Assembly (NCBI GenBank): GCA_023897205.1
Contig: JAHWDD010000006.1
Location: 3,968,001 to 4,032,000, forward strand
DNA from: Exophiala sp. HKRS030
Lineage: Eukaryota > Ascomycota > Eurotiomycetes > Chaetothyriales > Herpotrichiellaceae
DNA length: 64,000 bases
Direction of reading: 5' to 3'
Shown: piece by piece, positions 58,690-64,000 of the stretch
Position numbering within the stretch: position 1 is the stretch's first letter
Layout: each line of letters begins with the position of its first letter
Notes under the pieces: model-generated
Database searches by the model: none
What the model saw: only the letters and a program-made list of their open reading frames with translations
What the model was told of the DNA's origin: nothing
Made by a program: the position numbers and the translations under genes

Positions 58690-59968
58690 ATGCCGAGGTC
58701 ACACTTTGAAGAGCACATTGGCGACGATGACAATGCCAACGCGGGCAGGTCATTGTTAAAGCAGTCAACTGCAGGACTCCGTACTCTGGGCAAATCCTCG
58801 AATTCTCTCTTCAAGCGGACTATGTCAATCCATCATTCGGCAAAGTCAGTCCTTGCGAATCCTTCGAAACCTGACAAAGGCACATTTGTTTCGCGCCTCC
58901 GCCTTGCCCTCCGAATATGTTCGCTCATCCTCTCTTTTGCATTGGTGGTAACACTCGGACATGCGGTCGGAGTATACAACTCCACCAAGCATGAGACTCA
59001 GAACAATCAGCCTATCTGGCCAGACGGCCTGAAGATGACACCCACCATTCTCCTTCTGGCAGCAGCAGTTGTAGCGACCGCGCTTAGTCTAGCCATTTCT
59101 CTTGCAAGTTTCTCTGCAGTGGTAAGTCAAGATTCTATCCCTGACTTCTGGATCTGAGGAATCACGAACGCTAACGCATGTCTAGATCCGTCATATCACC
59201 AATGTTGGAAATATCTTCACCTTAGTTGTCAGTTCTATCTGCATTGTCCTATGGATAGCCGTGGCCATTGTGTACAAGGTGGATGATTTCAAACCGGAGG
59301 AACACTGGGACATGTTATCCTTCACTTGTGCCCGCAGGCATGCTCTGAACGAGGGGACTGCAAACCTGCACCAAATCTGCTTCCAGATGCGCTACGCGTG
59401 GTGGGGTGCATTGGCCCTTGGTCTTCTCGAAATCGGAGCCGTTGCAACTCTAATTCTTGGATGGCACTCTCTTCGTTCACAAAAAGGCAAATACGCTCGA
59501 GTTGAAGAAGATGGCACTTACAAAGACTCGCAAGGACGTAAGGGAAGCTTCCAACTCGTAAGCGCGAGATCTGCGGGGCCAAGTGCTAACGTTCCTCTCC
59601 CGGTAAAGGTCAGTAAAGGTCACGAATACTGGGACGTCGAGGATGTTCTGAAATCGCGAACACTTCCTGGAGGTACGACTCAATACTTGATTCACTGGAA
59701 AGGCTTCGGCGACGACAAGGACTCTTGGGAACCAGAAGAGAACTTGACCCCAGAATGGATCCAATACTTCAAGCAGCAGAGAGGAGGAGGAAACGAGTAC
59801 TGGGAGGTGGACGCGATTCTAGACTCGCGAACCTCTCAGTATGGTGCACCTGAGTATTTGATACGCTGGAAAGGCTACAGTGCAGCCCACGACTCATGGG
59901 AGCCAGAGGAAAACCTTTCGTCAGCATTACTAAAGGAATTCAGAGGAGGATCAATGGGAGAGGCGTGA
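58690..59968 (+). CDS. four-helix membrane protein with two C-terminal chromodomains
   Basis: This is an unusual domain combination. Exon 1 is 58690-59121 and exon 2 59186-59968 (64-nt intron, GTAAGT donor), coding 404 residues. Residues 1-75 are soluble and basic. Four hydrophobic helices lie near 76-97, 117-144, 153-174 and 213-240, in the spacing of fungal MARVEL-like proteins. A 50-residue linker leads to chromodomain 1 (about 291-331) and chromodomain 2 (about 349-389). Each chromodomain has the W at the first cage position (YWDVEDVL, YWEVDAIL), the HWKGF or RWKGY second and third cage aromatics, and the SWEPEENL helix start. The aromatic cage that binds methyl-lysine is therefore complete in both. 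With an even number of helices, the N- and C-termini should lie on the same side. Tethering of methylated chromatin to a membrane, such as the inner nuclear envelope, is an inference. Confidence 0.88.
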
Positions 59969-61369
59969 GGCAGCACTGCTTCAATGTACTGTACACTATC
60001 AATCTCCTAGAGGTGTGACACCTGACTCATTTGGCAGTATTGCTGGTGGCAATGGAGGGGCTGTTTGCATTGGAATGAGGAAATCATTATGTTGGTCGAC
60101 GTGCTCGCTCTGGCGTTATTTGGTTTTCAAGAGGAGGTAAATGTTCACAAGAGCGAGGCCGCGTGGAGTCTCAATTTCCTCTGGGGCGATAGAAATAAGG
60201 TTTGCATAGTTAGTTTGGCCTATGTGAACATGTTTAGAAATACAACGTCTTTGCCGTTTATTCCCCTGCGTGTGGTAAGAGGTTTTGGTTTGATTTGCAT
60301 TGATGACGAAGCACGGGTAGTCCCTTCGGTTACTGGGGCTGAAGAAATACGGTGACCGAGACGCTGCAGGTCCGTCTCAGGTCCAAGGGTCTAAAACTAC
60401 CCTAAACGTAAGTAAGTGGGAGGCTCTCGGGCGGCATAGATTTGGTTTCCGAGCTTACTGTAATCTTATGCTCTCGGACCATTTACACCCTCCAAGCACT
60501 TCAGGCTCTGTCAGGCCGTACGGCTGCTTTGACCCTTGCCTGTCTCTCATGGTGCCCAAATGTTGAGCCTTGACTGGCTGTCTGCTATATACCCGTCTCA
60601 TGCGAATAAGCAGGCGCACGGCCCTCTTGCCTGTGGGGGAAATTACAATGATAGCACGGCTCCGTCATCTCAACTTCCGGATGTTATGTTAGTGCAAGGC
60701 TCTTCCAGCTTCGACTACACCTGATATTGAGAATCAGTCGCGCACTAACCCCCTAAAAAAGACAGCAACCGTTCGCTACATTGTACAGTGCGCAGTCAAG
60801 CGTGGAATAATGACCGGATCTGTCAGACAATTCAAGGCAATCTTCGACGGTGTCGTGGCGCGTCTGGGCCCAAGACAATTCCCTGCATCTCTGCCAATAT
60901 AGACATCGAACTGACATGTTTGCGGGTAGATTCTGAAGAAACAGTGGCCCTCGACAGATTTGGTTCTTCATTCAATGATACAACAGAGAAGAAGGCCTTG
61001 GGTATTTTGAAAATGACTTTTTTCAGTCGACAGCTTTCTGCCGGAGGAGAATCATCCTTTTGAAGATGGGCATGATGGGAGCGGCCGAGGTCTGGTTGTA
61101 TGCCAAGTATTTCCAAACCATATCCCATTGACGAGGGCAGCAAGAAGTTTTTGGCTATGAAGGCAGATCTAGATCGTGGGGGAATTACGTAATCATTCCC
61201 CCGTCGAGCTGAGAACAAAGGTTGGTTGTTGTCCTGGGCCAAGGAAAGCCACACAGGAGCTGAGGTAGGTGTTCAGAATCGTCTCAGGCAGCGGGCTCGT
61301 TCGTTGTCTACTTTCTCGCTACACATCCTATCGCTATTCATCCGGGTCAGCGCATGGTTTAGCGAAATC
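59969..61369. other. intergenic, 1.4 kb, upstream of the HET gene
   Basis: The HET reading frame is open back to about 61226 but has no ATG there. A minus-strand frame at 60832-61254 has no domain and no ATG at its start. No repeat or RNA gene was recognised. Confidence 0.45.
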
Positions 61370-63153
61370 ATGGTCTTCTTCGAGCATCAACCATTCCAAA
61401 AGCCGCTCCAAATTCGTCTGGTGGTTCTCCACCCCCTCCAGGAGTCCAGAGACGGTCGATTCTACTGCCATATAGTTCACACCGAGCTAGAAAACCCACC
61501 GTCTTATGAAGCCATTTCGTACACGTGGGGGACCAGCATACAAGATCAACAGATTATCGTTGTTTCTCCCGAAGATGGTTCTCACGCCACTATCAAAGCA
61601 ACGAAGAGCCTGATTGAAGTGTTTGCTCGGCTCAGACTTCCATCAAAATCTAGGACTATATGGATCGACCAGTTAAGCATCGACCAATTCGATCACGACG
61701 AGAAGAGAGTTCAGATTCACTACATGTGGAAGGTATATCAGAATGCTACAAGAACAATCATTTGGCTTGGGGAAGCAACAAAAGAAACGCTAGAAAGCCT
61801 TCAGGTGACCAAGACCATTGCCGGCATGCAGGATAGCGAGACTGGTGGCGAAGTTGAGGCGCATATCGACATTTTGGAGGCACTTTATAAGTCTCGTTGG
61901 TTCAGTCGCATATGGTGTATCCAGGAGGTTTGCTTCTCGAAGGAACCAGTCGTAATGCTTGGGGCTGAAAGAGTCGACTGGAGCACTATCTCGCGAGCTT
62001 GTGATTGCATAGCAACGCCACTGGAAGATTTCGTGCCTCAACAAAATGCAGTGCTCATGACAAAGTATCGGAATCGTATCCAAGATAACAGACGTTGCGA
62101 TCTATTGACTTCGTTGGCAGAGACGAGGCGCTTTGAGTGCACAGTTCCCGAGGACAGACTACATGCTATCAACGGTATGGCAACTCACAACACCTTAGGG
62201 GAAGACATTGGTAAGGAGCCTGGAGAATCAGATGTTCACCGACTGTGGCCAGCCTTCGCTGCGATGTACATCGAGTATGCTGTCAACAACGGGTGGCCTT
62301 CAACACTTGATAGCATCACTCACGCCGGCACTCGCAACTCGACTCCAGATTGGCCAACCTGGGCTCCGGACTGGACATATGAAAAGGCACGCGATCGTCC
62401 GACAGAACCGTATTTCAGTGTTAACCTGCACCGGTTCAATGCTTCTCGAGGTCGCAGTCTTGGTGACGCTGCACTGAGGTATCATACTTATCACTACAAT
62501 GTGCTATCTGTGCAAGGACGTATCTTTGACACGATCAGGATTTTAGGAGAGGTGTATCCCAACACGAACTGGACGGTGGCACAAGAGTTTTTCCAGTGGT
62601 GGCTTCTAGCGAAGGATGTGATTGGGGATACTTACTCCACAGGTGAGAGCACAGCGAAATGCTTCGGTAGGACAATTGCTGCAGACTTTTACCTCGAAAA
62701 CAGCCCGCAGATGCATCCTGAGTTCACTGCGCTGTATCTAGAGTGCTGTCTGCGCTATCTGGAGGACAGATGGCCGACGGAACATCCCTGGCTAGTGCCG
62801 GCCATCACCAAATGTTTCGAACGTTTTCACGGCTATGTAGCACGCGCTTGCCGGGACAGAGGTTCTTCATCTCAACTAAGGGCTACATGGGTCTTTGTCC
62901 ACCGGAAACCTTGCCGGGTGATGAGATTGTGGTCCTCTATGGTGGCAAGAGTCCCTTCATTCTACGGAGAACCTCTGCTGCTATGGTTTTGCGCGCACGC
63001 GTGGGCGAGACCGAGACTAAGTATACCAACTATGCACTAAGTATCGATAAAGGTGCTGGGCATTCGCTTATAGGTGATTGCTATGTCGATGGAATCATGC
63101 ATGGCGAAGCATTGGACCTTGAGGGTACAGATAGGGGTTTTGTCATTGTCTAA
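61370..63153 (+). CDS. HET-domain protein (one probable frameshift)
   Basis: HET proteins take part in vegetative (heterokaryon) incompatibility, where recognition of non-self triggers cell death; most members are uncharacterised. The start is the ATG at 61370 (MVFFEHQPFQKPLQ). The HET domain spans about residues 45-195, with YEAISYTWG near 49-57, the IWIDQLSIDQ block near 101-110, VYQNATRTIIWLG, and FSRIWCIQEVCFS. The C-terminal region has the usual GYMGLCPPETLPGDEIVVLYGG and DCYVDGIMHGEA segments. The frame slips at the GGG run 62853-62855: one added G joins ARACRGQRFFISTKG to this second part and yields 594 residues. Without it, the protein ends early with a foreign tail. It is in the same orientation as the chromodomain gene, 1.4 kb downstream of it. 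Confidence 0.88.
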
Positions 63154-63589
63154 CAAGGTACAACACTGTGATATGACAACAGCCATCGGCTCCCATTTCT
63201 CAATGTTCTTTCACAATGCACCCAGACGAACTCGCTCTCCTATGCAACAGTCGAAGCCATCTCGTTGGACTGAGTTCCCCGGATACGTCAAAGAAGTTGA
63301 TCACGTGAAAAGGGTGGAGGCGGACCGCGTATAAGCGAATAAGCGAAGGAGCGAAAAAGGGAAGGAGCAAACTTGCCTCGGCGGTTTGCCATGCAGGGTC
63401 GTGCCTGCCCCCCTTGTTCGTTGATATGCCGCTTCCCCACACTCCAAATCTACAGAGTACAAAAACCACCGTGTGAAGACCTTGTCGTAAGGCGGAATGT
63501 AACAAACATCAAACTAAAAAATCCTTACATTGGTCCTCTTAAATACGACTTGGCGGACTACCTATCTGCTCTCATCATCGTGATACACC
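63154..63589. other. intergenic between the HET gene and the pyruvate decarboxylase gene
   Basis: This is a short promoter region. A GCGAA/GCGAAGG purine tract lies near 63333-63365. No gene was recognised. Confidence 0.45.
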
Positions 63590-64000
63590 ATGGCGAATAA
63601 CACTCTGCCTATGGGGCAGTACCTCTTCTCGAGGATCAAGCAGTTGGGCATAGAACATATCCTTGGCGTACCAGGTGACTTCAATCGTGAGTTCCACCCT
63701 TCCCCCGCAGTGAACCCCTTCCCACATTCACGGCTCATGAGGGCGACTTACTAACCTGGCTGATATGACAGTCACCCTTCTGGATGAGATATACAATGTG
63801 CCAGGTTTGAAATGGATCGGCTGTTGCAATGAGCTCAATGGTGCATATGCCGCTGATGGGTACACCCGGATCAAGGGCACTCCTGGTGTCCTTATCACCA
63901 CCTACGCTGTCGGTGAGCTCTCTGCAATGAATGGGGTTGCTGGTGCCTACGCCGAGCATGCTGGCATGATTCACATAGTTGGAATGCCTGCCAGGAGTCG
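63590..64000 (+). CDS. pyruvate decarboxylase-like thiamine-diphosphate enzyme, 5' part (cut by the window end)
   Basis: This is the N-terminal thiamine-diphosphate binding (PYR) domain of the pyruvate/indolepyruvate decarboxylase family, which turns 2-oxo acids into aldehydes. Exon 1 is 63590-63686 and exon 2 starts at 63772 after an 85-nt intron; the phase is kept (LGVPGDFN then [10 protein letters not shown]). The catalytic glutamate that activates the cofactor is in [18 protein letters not shown], and the GVGELSA-like [18 protein letters not shown] and VGMPARS stretches are family hallmarks. The window ends near residue 109 of an expected 560 or so. Whether the substrate is pyruvate or an aromatic keto acid cannot be judged from this fragment. 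Confidence 0.9.

Noticed and set aside
60832..61254. 140-codon minus-strand open frame upstream of the HET gene
   Set aside because: No ATG start and no recognisable sequence pattern.
16348..62855. Programmed ribosomal frameshifting as the reason for the shifts
   Set aside because: The sites lack a common slippery heptamer or downstream structure and occur in unrelated genes; homopolymer error is simpler.

Overview
The window is nuclear DNA from a filamentous ascomycete (Pezizomycotina). The genes are well spaced and lie on both strands. They have short introns (about 46-135 nt) with GT-AG ends and CTRAY-like branch sites, long pyrimidine-rich leaders, and families typical of these fungi (HET, Zn2Cys6, DUF1688, DUF4048, DUF1749, Dfg5/Dcw1 GH76). 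The class cannot be fixed from sequence alone. No tRNA, rRNA, CRISPR array or intact transposon was found.

Layout. 0.6-9.3 kb: a uracil-catabolism protein (URC4/Urg3 family), a Liz1/Dal5-type MFS permease and a peroxisomal long-chain acyl-CoA synthetase. 9.3-13.9 kb: a gene-free stretch. 13.9-21.6 kb, minus strand: EMC subunit 7, a strongly divergent arginyl-tRNA synthetase-like protein, and a seven-exon protein with a CorA-like two-helix C-terminus. 23.6-41 kb, plus strand: a BTB-like protein, an NTF2-like protein, a TRK potassium transporter, a GPI-type GH76 mannosidase, a DUF4048 protein and a GCK-III (Sid1/SepL-like) kinase. 43-50 kb: a small locus of a Zn2Cys6 regulator, a zinc polyol/butanediol dehydrogenase and a sugar-porter MFS transporter, probably co-regulated. 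51-57 kb: a DUF1749 hydrolase, a small secreted cysteine protein, an AT-rich tract and a degenerate cation exchanger. 58.7-64 kb: a four-helix membrane protein carrying two chromodomains, a HET-domain protein and the 5' part of a pyruvate decarboxylase.

Two proteins stand out. The membrane protein at 58690-59968 ends in two complete chromodomains, which suggests a membrane tether for methylated chromatin. The ArgRS-like protein at 15317-18406 has lost both class I signature motifs, carries a long Ala-Glu-Pro repeat inside its C-terminal domain and has an acidic tail of nearly 300 residues.

A technical pattern affects the whole annotation. Seven genes need one or two single-base deletions, all at G or C runs, to give full-length proteins, and an eighth has a wrong-length G9 run. 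The corrected lengths are whole codons in every case. This looks like homopolymer under-calling in the assembly rather than mass gene decay, so these genes should be read as probably functional.
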